DNA of 64,000 nt from Paenibacillus sp. P25 (lineage in GTDB: Bacteria; Bacillota; Bacilli; Paenibacillales; NBRC-103111). Each line of letters opens with the position of its first letter. Within the stretch, counting starts at the first letter, position 1. The stretch spans positions 4,712,001-4,776,000 of the forward strand of contig CP085629.1 in assembly GCA_024704175.1 (NCBI GenBank). Reading direction: 5' to 3'. Shown in pieces: positions 39,324 to 49,181 of the stretch. Below the pieces are notes generated by a model. The model worked only from the letters and a program-made list of their open reading frames with translations, was not told where the DNA came from and ran no database searches. Made by a program: the position numbers and the translations under genes.

Positions 39324-39767
39324 CTATTTCTCGCTCATCGGCTCCACGGCGAACGTCCCCTGCTCCGACCTCACCAGGTACAGTTCATCGAACCCCTCGC
39401 GGTAATCGGGAACCTGGAGCTTCTTCATCACGCTTCGGATGCCGATATCCGGCACCCTCTGCTTCCCCGTTCGTTCCTCATTCCGCTTCACGGATAAGCC
39501 GTAGTCCGGCTCGAAGTAATAGCCGATCACCCGAAAATCCGCGCTTCTCGCCATCTCGATATACTTCCGCCGATCCTCCGCGGACGGATTCGTATTATCC
39601 ACGACGAAAGACTGCTTCGCTTGAATCGAGGCGGCCAGGTAAATATCTTCCCTGTGCCTCGTCCTCAGCATGTCCAAATTAATCCGGACGTGGGAATGAA
39701 AAAAACGCTCTTTATAAAACGTCGATTTCCCCGAAGCTTGAATGCCGACGAAAATCACACACTCCAC
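39324..39767 (-). CDS. P-loop kinase of the AAA_33/polynucleotide-kinase-like type
   Basis: Intact 147-residue P-loop protein. GTG 39767 is chosen because GGGAGG lies six bases upstream. Walker A FVGIQASGKST, substrate-side Asp/Arg region INLDMLRTRHRED, VVDNTNPSAEDRRKYI (Walker B-like VVDNTN plus LID-type Arg residues), length typical of the kinase half of T4 polynucleotide kinase relatives. It starts one base after the stop of a Thg1-like gene, so the two are translationally linked. Inferred activity: phosphorylation of a nucleic-acid 5'-OH or a small metabolite; not proven. Confidence 0.82.
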   Translation of the reverse strand: MECVIFVGIQASGKSTFYKERFFHSHVRINLDMLRTRHREDIYLAASIQAKQSFVVDNTNPSAEDRRKYIEMARSADFRVIGYYFEPDYGLSVKRNEERTGKQRVPDIGIRSVMKKLQVPDYREGFDELYLVRSEQGTFAVEPMSEK

Positions 39768-39768
39768 G

Positions 39769-40506
39769 TTATTCCTCCCTGTCCAAATAGACATATTGAT
39801 CGATGTACTCCCGGTGCTGCGAAAAAAGAGGCGTTGCCTCATCCGCCTCCCACCTCCGGCGTACGGCCTCCCCTTTGAGATAAGGCCGGTTCACGAGGCA
39901 AACCCCTCTTTGCTGCCACACAGGGGCCCGGTTCCAATCAACTCCGTGCTCCGCTAGCAGCCTTGGCCTGAAGCTGTTTCCCGTTCAAGCCCTGCGGCTC
40001 CTGATGCGGAAAATGAGCCTGGGCCACCATAGCTATGCTGTTCTTTACCGCATCCTCTGCCGCCAGATAAAATAATTGGCGACCTCGTCCCGGGGCATGA
40101 CCCAAGCTCTGCTGTCGAATACCGCGAGCTCCTTGCCGGGAATGAGCTTGCGGATTTCTTCATTAAATCGGGCCGCCGCCATCGAAGCGGAGACGGAGAC
40201 CATCTTTTGAAGGTTGTTGTCGAACCATGACTGGGTGTTCAGGTTATCATAATCGGTCAGCAGAATCGAAATTTCGTCGCTCTGGTGGTAGACGATTTTG
40301 CACCCCATGATGTTCGAGGCGAGATACTTGCAGGTCTCCCAGAATGCGGCGGCCAGCCGCTCGTCGAACGGCTTGTTTAACCCCCGGGTAAACGTATGAA
40401 AATGGCACCCGTCCAGCCGCAGAATGACAGGGAGCCGCCGCGGCAAGCGGTGCCGAAAGGCATGCTCGTAGCCCTTCATCCGGTCGCCAAAATCATCCTT
40501 TTTCAT
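39769..40506 (-). CDS. Thg1-like tRNA guanylyltransferase-family 3'-5' polymerase, frame-broken twice
   Basis: About 246 residues. ATG 40506 follows GGAAAGGTG. Thg1 signature PVILRLDGCHFHTFTRG (first metal Asp), YHQSDEISILLTDYD (second carboxylate), and VSVSASMAAARFNEEI; after breaks near 40052 and 39967 the tail runs VDWNRAPVWQQRGVCLV ... ending VYLDREE. Bacterial Thg1-like proteins add nucleotides to RNA 5' ends in the reverse direction and repair truncated tRNAs; tRNA-His G-1 addition is not needed in bacteria. Coupled with a downstream P-loop kinase, which hints at an RNA 5'-end repair pair. Confidence 0.87.
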
Positions 40507-40605
40507 TCCCGCACCTTTCCAGTCCGCCATCTATGGACGAACCCATAGCCCCGTAGTATGATGGGGGACGGGCTTTTTTTGGACTTATAACCCCTGGAGG
40601 TCGTA

Positions 40606-41247
40606 ATGAACGTTACCAACTCGTTTCTTGTTTCATTTTTTGCATGGTTGGCCATTTTCATGAACGGTTTGGTGATTTTCCGATTCAAGCTGTTTAGCTA
40701 CTGGAAAGAGGCTGTCATGGTGGCCGTCTTCTGCGCGAGCGTCTCCACCACCATTCAATATTTGGATTGGATTTCCTTAATTACCTTCGTGCCACCGCTG
40801 TTCGGCATCCTATTTTTCACGCTTCTTTCACGGATCCGGTGGATCTATTGTTTAATCATGATCGTGTTAGGCTTAACCACGAGCGGTCTTCTCGAGTTCG
40901 GAACGGTCTATCTGTTCCACCATTTCGATATTGGCCTTACTTTAAAGATCCTTGCGGATGATTATACCCTGGAATCGTGGTATTTTGTCGGGCCGCATAT
41001 GCTCATCTGCATTACGCTGTATCAAAAAAGGCTCGGATTCACCTTACTGGAAGCCCACAGGCCACCGAAGGTGCGGGACAAAACCGTCATCCTCGCCCTG
41101 TTCTTCCTGACAGCCAATTCCGCCGCCGGGATCTTTATTGCCTTCAGGCAATCTTCGATCTTGATTCTGGCGCTGATCCTGTTCGCAGGCTTTATCTTCT
41201 TTATCGTTTCCAACTATATCCGGGAGCTTAAAGCGGACCGCCATTAA
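40606..41247 (+). CDS. Six-helix membrane protein, unknown function
   Basis: Intact 213 residues, about six hydrophobic segments and few charged loops (ends NYIRELKADRH). GGAGGTCGTA precedes the ATG. Architecture resembles the membrane-sensor halves of some two-component kinases, but no kinase domain follows. I do not recognise a family. It is divergent from the Thg1-like gene. Confidence 0.78.
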   Translation: MNVTNSFLVSFFAWLAIFMNGLVIFRFKLFSYWKEAVMVAVFCASVSTTIQYLDWISLITFVPPLFGILFFTLLSRIRWIYCLIMIVLGLTTSGLLEFGTVYLFHHFDIGLTLKILADDYTLESWYFVGPHMLICITLYQKRLGFTLLEAHRPPKVRDKTVILALFFLTANSAAGIFIAFRQSSILILALILFAGFIFFIVSNYIRELKADRH

Positions 41248-41801
41248 CTCTACTTATAACCGCAAAAGATTGCGGGCGAAATTAATCGGCCCCAAGTTCA
41301 ATGGAAGGCCGCTCTCTTAATTATGAATATATTGATTTCCTGGTCCATAACAGTTGCTTTTAAAGTATAAAGCCCTCACTTTTTCAGTCGGGGGCTTTAT
41401 TCTTTACTTAGTCTTGGCCTATTTGTGTGTTTTTACAAGGTCAATTCGGCGTGTTCGAGACTCTACTGTCATGTAATGATCAACCCATGAGAAACTATAA
41501 GCGGCTCGGAATACTTCCTTATCATGGAAAAATCTTCATTATATTTATTGAAATACGAAACGTATCGGAGTTTGAGGTGTATAAAATCAAGTTTTAGTTA
41601 AAGAAGATTAAAAAATTTGTAGTATAGGCACATCTAAAATAAAATAAGGGAAAAACTTCAAAAAAAACACTTTATATTTCCACATATCTTCATATTTATG
41701 ATACAATTTGTATAAAAATATTATCTTAATCTATCAAGACTTTAAGGCTCAAAAATCATTGTAAATCTCTGGCTTAAAACATTGTATAGGAGAGGATTCT
41801 A
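41248..41801. other. AT-rich intergenic stretch with a terminator
   Basis: No gene seen. A hairpin AAAGCCC ... GGGCTTT at about 41369-41403 is probably the terminator of the membrane-protein gene. From roughly 41.5 kb the base composition becomes clearly AT-rich and remains so to about 43.1 kb. Confidence 0.6.
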
Positions 41802-42959
41802 CTGAAACGGTTTGAAGAACTGGATTCATTAAGAGGAATTGCGGCGTTAGCTGTCCTATTCCAACACTTAGTACTCATTTTCCCCTTAATGGAAACAAAC
41901 ACCTATAATAACTCGGATATGTGGCTGATCAATTTATTGAAGTATACTCCGATTCATATTATTTGGGGCGGACATGAAGCTGTTGTATTTTTCTTTGTAT
42001 TAAGTGGTTTTGTATTATCCCTCGTATGGTATAGCGAAACCATTCAAAGGGTTAGTTACGTATCTTTTATCATTAAAAGAACCTGTCGTATCTATATCCC
42101 ATATCTGGTTGCCATTCTAGTAGCATTTATTGCAAGGGAATTATTTGCAAAAGGCGGTATTTCCGAGTTGAGTGGCTGGTTTAACTCTATTTGGGCAGAA
42201 CCCATTACTTTAAAAATGATATTCGATCATCTTTTACTCCTCGGAAGATTACAAATCAACGCACTTAATCCACCCATATGGTCTTTATCCGAAGAAATGA
42301 AAATATCTTTAATATTCCCCTTATTCATGTTCATCTTGCTGCGATTTGATTGGAAAATTAGTTTAGCTCTAGGTTTTTTAATATCATGTTTAAGTTTTAG
42401 AAGGGGTTACTATATTCCGTCTGGAACGCTAAATTACATTCTGATGTTTATTGTAGGGGCGTTGCTTGCAAAATATCGGCATAAACTCACGAATTCGGTT
42501 AGAAATTTATCATCCATTCAAAAAATTCTCTTATCCTTGATTGGAATAATTTGCTACGTTTACTCTTGGTGGCCATTTTTTGATGTAAAATTAATCCATT
42601 CTACCATTGTAGACGAATGGTTCATTGCACTTGGGGTTTCTATTTTTATAACTCTCTCACTATCTTTGAAATCTGTTAGTAAATTCCTCCACTTAAAACC
42701 AATTATGTTTTTAGGTATGATATCCTACAGTGTATATTTGTACCATTTAGTGATTTTAGTTTCTTTATGCTATCTGTTTTACGGTAAAATACATATTTAC
42801 ATTATTTTCTTAATGACTATATTGATAACTTTAGTTGTAGCCAGTCTTTCGTACTATTTTATTGAGAAACCTTCAATCAGACTTGGTAAAGTATTGACAA
42901 GTAAAGTAAAATCCCCAATGAGAACAAGCGGCAAAGAAACTCCACTAAAGGTCAAATAA
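41802..42959 (+). CDS. Acyltransferase-3 family (OafA/YrhL-like) membrane acyltransferase
   Basis: About 385 residues in an AT-rich segment. FEELDSLRGIAALAVLFQHL is the start of the Acyl_transf_3 domain, with VVFFFVLSGFVLSL and PPIWSLSEEMKISLIFPLF further on; about ten membrane helices. The natural N-terminus would be CTG 41802, six bases after GGAGAGG, because the first in-frame ATG (41889) would remove the conserved beginning. A CTG start is rare, or the base is misread. Such enzymes O-acetylate or otherwise acylate cell-surface polysaccharides or lipids. No polysaccharide genes nearby; looks acquired. Confidence 0.88.
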   Translation: MKRFEELDSLRGIAALAVLFQHLVLIFPLMETNTYNNSDMWLINLLKYTPIHIIWGGHEAVVFFFVLSGFVLSLVWYSETIQRVSYVSFIIKRTCRIYIPYLVAILVAFIARELFAKGGISELSGWFNSIWAEPITLKMIFDHLLLLGRLQINALNPPIWSLSEEMKISLIFPLFMFILLRFDWKISLALGFLISCLSFRRGYYIPSGTLNYILMFIVGALLAKYRHKLTNSVRNLSSIQKILLSLIGIICYVYSWWPFFDVKLIHSTIVDEWFIALGVSIFITLSLSLKSVSKFLHLKPIMFLGMISYSVYLYHLVILVSLCYLFYGKIHIYIIFLMTILITLVVASLSYYFIEKPSIRLGKVLTSKVKSPMRTSGKETPLKVK

Positions 42960-43317
42960 CCAGATATAGCGATGCCCCAGCATTACCAGGTGGGAAAGAT
43001 TCACATCAAAAAGTAAAAGGAATATCTTAATGAAGAGCTACTCCGCCCCCAATTCGTCCCCAAGGCTAATAATTCACCTCAATTCATCCTTATCCATAAC
43101 CTCATAAACCCTTATAAATCAAGGCATTTCCGCTCCCTTTATTGCTCGGGACAAAAAAAGAGACCCGCCAACGGGGCGGGTCCAAAGGTGTATATATTAA
43201 AAAGGGGGTCTTGTTTATTATGATACACGGCGAAGATGTAATTTTCGTAACAGGAATATTTCATTTGTGTAACAAATTCACGGCCCTGCAATTGCTCCTT
43301 CCTCCTAATTGAGAAAA

Positions 43318-43390
43318 GCTCTCAAAAAGCTGAAAAACCTTCTCATTTCGATGATAATCCCTCTCAAATCGGTGATAAATGCTCTCAATT
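43318..43390. repeat. Tandem 21-bp repeat, about 3.5 copies
   Basis: Units begin CTCTCA or TTCTCA followed by nnnnnCGnTGATAA-like sequence. Period 21, four starts. Upstream of the metal exporter promoter. Confidence 0.7.
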
Positions 43391-43397
43391 AAAGTAT

Positions 43398-43426
43398 TTG
43401 CCAAAATATCGGACTTGACGTATAAT
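43398..43426 (+). promoter_or_regulatory. Promoter of the CDF metal exporter
   Basis: TTGCCA (43398-43403), 17-base spacer, TATAAT (43421-43426), about 37 bases before the start. Confidence 0.75.
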
Positions 43427-43462
43427 CCGAACCATAGAGTTCATACGAAAGGCAGGCTGACC

Positions 43463-44433
43463 ATGAGCGAGGCATACGATTTTCACCATCTCCATCATGT
43501 CAAAGAACAATCCCGTTCCAAGAAGACGTTATGGGTCACCTTGATTTTAACCGCTTTTTTCACGATAGTTGAGATTATCGGAGGACTTCTCTCCAATTCA
43601 CTTGCGCCGCTGTCCGACTCCGCGCATATGATTTCCGACGTGCTTGCCTTGGGTCTGAGCATGGTCGCGATTTATCTGGCCACCCATCCGCCGAACTCCC
43701 GTTTCACCTTCGGTTTTCTGCGGTTTGAGATTATCGCCTCCTTCCTTAACGGCTTGGCCCTGGCTATTATCGCACTCGGCATCTTTATTGAGGGGATCCG
43801 CAGGTTTGTTCATCCCGAGCCGATCGATTTCAAGCTGATGCTGATCATCTCTTCCATCGGTTTGATCGTCAATCTGGTGCTCACGCTGGTCCTCAGCCGA
43901 AGTATGGAGGAGGAAGAAAATCTGAACGTGCAGAGCGCCCTGTGGCATTTTATCGGGGATTTGCTCAGCTCCATAGGCGTTATCATTTCCGCCGTCATCA
44001 TCTATTTTACCGGGATTCAATGGGTCGATCCGCTGATCAGTATGGTGATCGGGGGATTATATTTACCGGGGGCGTCAAGATCATTAAGGAATCGTACCTG
44101 ATCCTGATGGAGTCCGTTCCAAGCCGGTTCGATCTGGAAGAAATCCGCAAGTCGATCGGCGAGGTGGAAGGTGTCGAGGATGTTCATGAGATGCATCTCT
44201 GGGCCATCTCTACCGACCACTATTCTTTAACGGCCCATGTGTTCATCGATGATAAAATCCAGCCCTTCTGCATCATCCTGGCCATCAACGAAACGCTGAA
44301 GAACAAGTACGGCATCGAGCATTCGACCATTCAGATGGAGCACGCCAATATTCACCCGCATGGCGAATACGGCAAAGAGTTCCTTCGCCACAAGGAAGAA
44401 GGCAAGGTAAGACACGAAACCGCCCATGCCTGA
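43463..44433 (+). CDS. czcD: CDF-family cation efflux protein (CzcD-like), frame-broken once
   Basis: Divalent metal (Zn/Co/Cd) exporter, about 323 residues. ATG 43463 follows GAAAGGCAGG. His-rich cytosolic start (YDFHHLHHVKEQ), six helices with metal-site motifs SDSAHMISD (helix 2) and LWHFIGDLLSS (helix 5), and a C-terminal cytosolic metal-binding domain (HEMHLWAISTDHYS). The frame changes near 44050 between MVIGG and IIFTGGVKII. Single-gene unit ending at a strong terminator. Confidence 0.92.
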
Positions 44434-44445
44434 TCCAAGCCAAAG

Positions 44446-44483
44446 ACTCCGCCCTCCCGCACAAGGGAAGACGGAGTCTTTGC
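44446..44483. terminator. Bidirectional terminator between czcD-like and LacI genes
   Basis: CAAAGACTCCG ... CGGAGTCTTTG stem between two convergent genes. Confidence 0.85.
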
Positions 44484-44484
44484 A

Positions 44485-45558
44485 TTAACGGGAGCCGGGA
44501 CGGCCGGTAGACATGCGCCGGATCAATCGCAGCGGAATGCGGATTTCGTGCTCCCCTCCGGCCAGCAGAGCCTCCCCTTCGGCGAACGGCATCCGCCTGA
44601 GCTTCTCCTCCTCGCCCAAATGCTGCAGCATCAGCCGGAGCGCGAGCCGGGCTTGGAATCCATAAGGGATCTCAACCGTGGTCAAAGAGGGGTAGCACCG
44701 GGAGGCAATCGCATCGTTGTTGATCCCTGCAATCTGAAACTCCTCCGGCACGAGGTAACCGGCCCGTAGTACAGCGGACATGAACGTGAAGGCGGTGAAA
44801 TCGTCAAAAGCCAGAATCCCGACCGGCCCATCCGGCTGAACCGCCTCAGCCGAGCGCTCCACGATTCGCTCCACGTCCTCTTCATCGAACTCCAGAATTT
44901 CGGTCTCCAGGCCCTCGGGGAGAGCGGAGACGCCCTGACGGAACCCGATCCGCCGCTGCTCGTCCACCGCATGCGCCCGGCTTCGGGCAAGGTAGAACAG
45001 CTTCCTGCAGCCTTCGGCATACAAGTGTTTGACCGCATCCCGGTCGCCTTGGGCAAAATCCAGGTTCACTGCGCCGACCGCCAGATCCCCGGGCCATCCC
45101 CAGCCGTTGAATAAGACAAGCGGCGTTCCTTCCCCGACCAGCTTCCTTGTCGTCTCCTGCGACATCGCCAAGCCGTGGCATACCAGCCCGTCCACCCGCC
45201 GCTGCAGAAGCAGGTCCATATGCCGCTTTTCGATCTCAGGGTCGAATCCTCCTGAGGAGAAGACCGACAAATGATACCCGAACTGATGAGCCGTTCGCTG
45301 CATCTCTTCCGCGAAATTGCCGTAGTACCCTCCGAAGCCCGGTACCAGCAGTCCGAGCTCATAGGATTTGCGCCGGCTCAGACTGGCCGCCATGACATTG
45401 CGCCGGTAGCCCAAACGTTCGGCGGTTTCCTCCACTTTGCGAATCGTTTCCTCCGCCATCGGCACGTTCCGCCGATTGAGTACGTTGGATACGGTTGCTA
45501 TGGAAACACCGGCGGTCTCGGCGATATCCACAATGGTCACCTGCCGTTTTCGGTTCAC
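44485..45558 (-). CDS. LacI-family transcriptional regulator
   Basis: Intact 357-residue regulator. N-terminal helix-turn-helix with hinge (VTIVDIAETAGVSIATVSNV ... RRNVMAASLSRR) and a periplasmic-binding-like effector domain (LGLLVPGFGGYYGNFAEEM; IAGINNDAIASRCYPSLTTVE). The ATG at 45558 has no strong ribosome-binding site. Upstream dyad TGTAAACGTTTCA at 45594-45606 suggests autoregulation. No sugar-utilisation genes are next to it, so its target lies elsewhere or it acts only on itself. Confidence 0.93.
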   Translation of the reverse strand: MNRKRQVTIVDIAETAGVSIATVSNVLNRRNVPMAEETIRKVEETAERLGYRRNVMAASLSRRKSYELGLLVPGFGGYYGNFAEEMQRTAHQFGYHLSVFSSGGFDPEIEKRHMDLLLQRRVDGLVCHGLAMSQETTRKLVGEGTPLVLFNGWGWPGDLAVGAVNLDFAQGDRDAVKHLYAEGCRKLFYLARSRAHAVDEQRRIGFRQGVSALPEGLETEILEFDEEDVERIVERSAEAVQPDGPVGILAFDDFTAFTFMSAVLRAGYLVPEEFQIAGINNDAIASRCYPSLTTVEIPYGFQARLALRLMLQHLGEEEKLRRMPFAEGEALLAGGEHEIRIPLRLIRRMSTGRPGSR

Positions 45559-45593
45559 AGCTAATCGCCCGTCCCTTCAGGTAAAATTTGTAA

Positions 45594-45606
45594 TGTAAAC
45601 GTTTCA
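45594..45606 (-). promoter_or_regulatory. LacI-type operator upstream of the LacI-family gene
   Basis: TGTAAACGTTTCA, central CG dyad with 5-of-6 arm match, about 40 bases from the start codon. Confidence 0.55.
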
Positions 45607-45662
45607 ACCTATTTTAATTTTCCGAGAGACGCCTCGTCAATAGAAGAATAACGCCGGCACCA

Positions 45663-45705
45663 AAAAACTCTCCTGCCCCAAGCCTTGGAACAGGAGAGTT
45701 TATAA
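45663..45705 (-). terminator. Terminator of the sdhCAB operon
   Basis: On the minus strand AAACTCTCCTG-type stem (CTCTCCTG / CAGGAGAG) with T-run, just past the sdhB stop. Confidence 0.85.
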
Positions 45706-45714
45706 GTCCTCGGA

Positions 45715-46483
45715 TTACATGCTGAGCCATTTCTTGAACAGATGCTTCGTCGTCTCGAGGTTCATCGCTGCGATCGAAGTCGTGAGCGGAATGCCTTTCG
45801 GGCAAGAGCGGACGCAGTTCTGCGAGTTGCCGCGACCTTCGATGCCGCCGTCCTCCATCAGCGCTTCCAGACGCTCGTGCTTGTTCATTTCACCCGTAGG
45901 ATGGGTATTGAACAGACGCACTTGCGAGATGGCGACCGGGCCGATAAAGGTCGTTTTATCGTTCACGTTCGGACAGGATTCAAGGCATACGCCGCAGGTC
46001 ATGCATTTGGAAAGCTCGTAAGCCCACTGGCGTTTCGATTCGGCCAAACGCGGCCCCGGACCGAGATCGTACGTACCGTCGATCGGAATCCATGCTTTCA
46101 CTTTCTTGAGAGCCGCAAACATGCGTTCCCGGTTGATGACCAGGTCCCGCACAACCGGGAATGTGCTCATCGGAGCGATCCGGATCGGCTCGCTCCAGCT
46201 TATCGATCAGCGCGGAACAAGCCTGGCGCGGTTTGCCGTTGATGACCATCGAACAGGCGCCGCACACTTCCTCCAGACAGTTCGATTCCCAGCAGATCGG
46301 GGTCGTCTTTTTCCCGCCGGCGTTAACCGGGTTCCGTTGGATCTCCATCAGCGCGCTGATGACGTTCATGTTCGGGCGGTAAGGAACCTCGAACTCCTCC
46401 GTATAGGGCTTGCTCTCCGGCGAGTCCTGACGGGTCACGATAAATTTCACTTTCTTGCCTGCCGCTGCAGTTGCTTCAGCCAT
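45715..46483 (-). CDS. sdhB: Succinate dehydrogenase iron-sulfur subunit, frame-broken once
   Basis: About 256 residues. ATG 46483 is chosen because GGGAGG stands nine bases upstream, inside the sdhA end. 2Fe-2S ligands in CWESNCLEEVCGACSM; 4Fe-4S/3Fe-4S ligands in CMTCGVCLESCPN and CVRSCPKGIPLT. Frame break near 46185. Passes electrons from SdhA to the membrane anchor in the TCA cycle and respiratory chain. Third gene of sdhC-sdhA-sdhB with two-base gap to sdhA. The break in a core gene strongly suggests an error in the sequence. Confidence 0.95.
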
Positions 46484-46485
46484 GA

Positions 46486-48243
46486 TCAATGACCTCCCTT
46501 CTTGCTGGTCGTATAGTCACGTTTCCGCGGAGCGATGAGCGACGTATCTACGTCTTCCCAGCTGATTTCCGGTCCGTCCGGTGTCCATTTCGCTTTCGTC
46601 GTCTTGAGGAACTCTTCGTCATTCCGTTCAGGGAACTCCGGCTTGTAGTGCGCACCGCGGCTTTCGTTGCGGAGCAGCGCGCCGAGCGTCATCGCATGAG
46701 CCAATTCAAGCATGTTCCACAGCTGACGGGTATAGGCGACGCCCGGGTTGTTGAAACGGGACGAGTCGTTGACGTTGATGTTCTTCCAACGCTGCTTCAG
46801 CTCGTTGATCTTGTCGATCGTTTGCTCCAGGTTCTTGTTGTAGCGAACGACCGTCATGTTATTGTTCATCCATTCGCCGAGCTCTTTACCGATTACATAG
46901 GCATTCTCGGTACCGTCCATTTTCAGGATGCTTTCGTAACGGTCCGTATGCTGCTTCTTATACCGGTCGAAGATAGCGGAGGACACGTCCTCGGCAGACT
47001 TCTTCAGACCTTTGATATATTCGATGGCTTTCGGCCCGGCCACCATACCGCCGTAGATAGCGGACAGCAGGGAGTTCGCACCCAAGCGGTTCGCACCGTG
47101 ATATTGGTATTCGCATTCGCCGGCAGCAAACAGTCCCGGGATATTCGTCATTTGGTTGTAGTCGACCCACATACCGCCCATGGAGTAGTGAACGGCAGGG
47201 AAAATCTTCATCGGAATTTTCCGCGGGTCGTCGCCCATGAACTTCTCGTAAATCTCAATGATCCCGCCGAGCTTCACGTCGAGCTCCTTCGGATCCTTGT
47301 GGGACAGGTCGAGATACACCATGTTCTCGCCGTTGATGCCGAGCTTCAAATCCACGCATACGTGGAAAATCTCGCGAGTCGCGATATCCCGCGGGACAAG
47401 GTTGCCGTAAGCCGGGTATTTTTCTTCGAGGAAGTACCAAGGCTTGCCGTCCTTGTACGTCCAGACGCGTCCGCCTTCGCCGCGCGCAGATTCGGACATG
47501 AGCCGCGACTTGTCGTCGCCCGGAATCGCCGTCGGGTGAATTTGGATAAACTCGCCGTTCGCGTAGTAAACGCCCTGCTGGTAAACCGCACTTGCAGCCG
47601 TACCGGTGTTGATGACGGAGTTCGTCGTTTTACCGAAAATGATCCCGGGACCGCCGGTTGCGAGGATTACCGCATCCGCTGCGAACGTGTTCACTTCCAT
47701 GCTCCGCAGATCCTGTGCAGCAACCCCGCGACAAACGCCGTCGTCGTCAAGAATCGCGCCAAGGAACTCCCAGTGCTCGTATTTCTTAACCAGTCCGGCG
47801 GTTTCCCAGCGGCGGACTTGCTCGTCCAGCGCGTACAGCAGCTGCTGCCCTGTCGTTGCACCGGCAAACGCCGTACGGTGATACTGCGTTCCGCCGAAAC
47901 GGCGGAAGTCAAGCAGACCTTCCGGTGTCCGGCTGAACATAACGCCCATCCGGTCCATCAAGTGAATAATGCCGGGTGCGGCTTCACACATGGCTTTTAC
48001 CAGAGGCTGGTTGGCCAAGAAGTCTCCCCGTATACGGTATCGTCAAAATGCTCCCACGGGGAGTCGCCTTCCCCCTTTTGTATTAACCGCTCCGTTGATC
48101 CCGCCTTGTGCGCACACGGAGTGGGAACGTTTTACAGGCACCAAAGAGAACAAGTCGACGTGAACGCCGGCTTCCGCCGCTTTGACAGTGGCCATCAGAC
48201 CGGCCAGACCGCCGCCGACTACGATGATTTTAGAATTCGCCAT
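46486..48243 (-). CDS. sdhA: Succinate dehydrogenase flavoprotein subunit, frame-broken about twice
   Basis: About 585 residues. FAD motif VVGGGLAGLMATVKAAEAG at residues 7-25, HSVCAQGGINGAVN (flavin His region), HYSMGGMWVDY and GLFAAGECEYQYHGANRLG, catalytic Arg region SARGEGGRVW. The N-terminal 66 residues lie in one frame (48043-48243) and the rest in another (from about 48018); a short stretch between needs two small corrections near 48070 and 48020. Oxidises succinate to fumarate. Middle gene of sdhCAB. Confidence 0.95.
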
Positions 48244-48259
48244 GATCGTTTAGTCCCCC

Positions 48260-48912
48260 TTAACCTTTAGCCACTTGAGGCAGCTGCTGGAACTCTGGGT
48301 TCACAAACGCACTCAAGGACAAGATAAACATGATGGACATGATTACGAACACACCCATCCAGATGTAAGTCGAAATGCGCTGTGCGCGCGGACCTACCGT
48401 AATTCCCCAGCTTACGAGGAAAGACCACATGCCGTTGCTGAAGTGGAATACGGCGGATACGATCCCGATGCAGTACAGCACAAAATAAACCGGATTCGAC
48501 GCGATGTCATGCATGCGGATTCCGATTTCCCCTGCTCCAGACCGAGCGTGATCTGAAAACGGGTTTGGAAGAAGTGCCACGCTACGAACAGGAAGGTAAT
48601 GACACCCGTTACGCGCTGCAGCATAAACATCTGGTTACGGAAGTAACCGTAATTGCTCACGTTGTTCTTCGCCGTGTAAGCTACATACAAACCGTAAATA
48701 GCGTGATAGGCGAGCGGAATCCAAATGCCGAAGATCTCCAGGAACAGCACCAGCGGAAGCTCGTGCAGCCAGTAGACCTGATCCAGGAATGCCGCATGCC
48801 CGCCGCTGAACGCCTTGTAGTTCGTCAGCAGGTGCTCGATCAGGAAGAAACCGACCGGAATGACACCCAAGAGCGAATGCAGCTTGCGTGAGTAATACGA
48901 GTTTTTAAACAT
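48260..48912 (-). CDS. sdhC: Succinate dehydrogenase cytochrome b558 subunit, frame-broken once
   Basis: About 217 residues, five membrane helices with the haem-ligand histidines of the b558 type (LHSLLGVIPVGFFLIEHLLTN; VAWHFFQTRFQ; FHFSNGMWSFLVSWG). MFKNSYYSRK is the usual beginning; start ATG 48912. Frame break near 48535 between TLGLEQ and GIRMHDI. First gene of sdhCAB, with 17 bases to sdhA. Anchors SdhAB in the membrane and reduces menaquinone. Confidence 0.95.
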
Positions 48913-48971
48913 TGGACTTTCGTTCCCCCTCAAAAGTAAGGCTTGTCACCGTTTCGCCAAAACCATTTACC

Positions 48972-49000
48972 ATTGTACTCCTGCCCTCTGGGAGCGTCAA
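48972..49000 (-). promoter_or_regulatory. Promoter of sdhCAB
   Basis: On the minus strand TTGACG (49000-48995), 17-base spacer, TACAAT (48977-48972). Start of sdhC is about 60 bases downstream. Confidence 0.85.
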
Positions 49001-49181
49001 CATAATTGCTACGCCTATTTTCCATGAATCGACATGCTTTTATACGGACAACGGCAAAAATTGTGAACAGGAAGTGACATATACATACTACTCCTGAATC
49101 GCTTATAATGGAAGTGCCGTTTTTTTATAAAAGCTTATAACCGTCATGCATAATATAATCCGCATCGAGGAGGGCTATTTC

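Larger units (their letters stand above)
42960..43462. other. AT-rich intergenic stretch with tandem 21-bp repeats
   Basis: No gene seen. GACCCGCC-AACG-GGGCGGGTC hairpin at about 43166-43186 with a T-run on the minus strand. The words TCTCA repeat at 43320, 43341, 43362 and 43383, exactly 21 bases apart, with similar GGTGATAAA-type sequence between. Confidence 0.6.

Noticed and set aside
46489..48270. Long plus-strand open frame opposite sdhA
   Set aside because: Complement of a strongly codon-biased sdhA; product has no recognisable domain.
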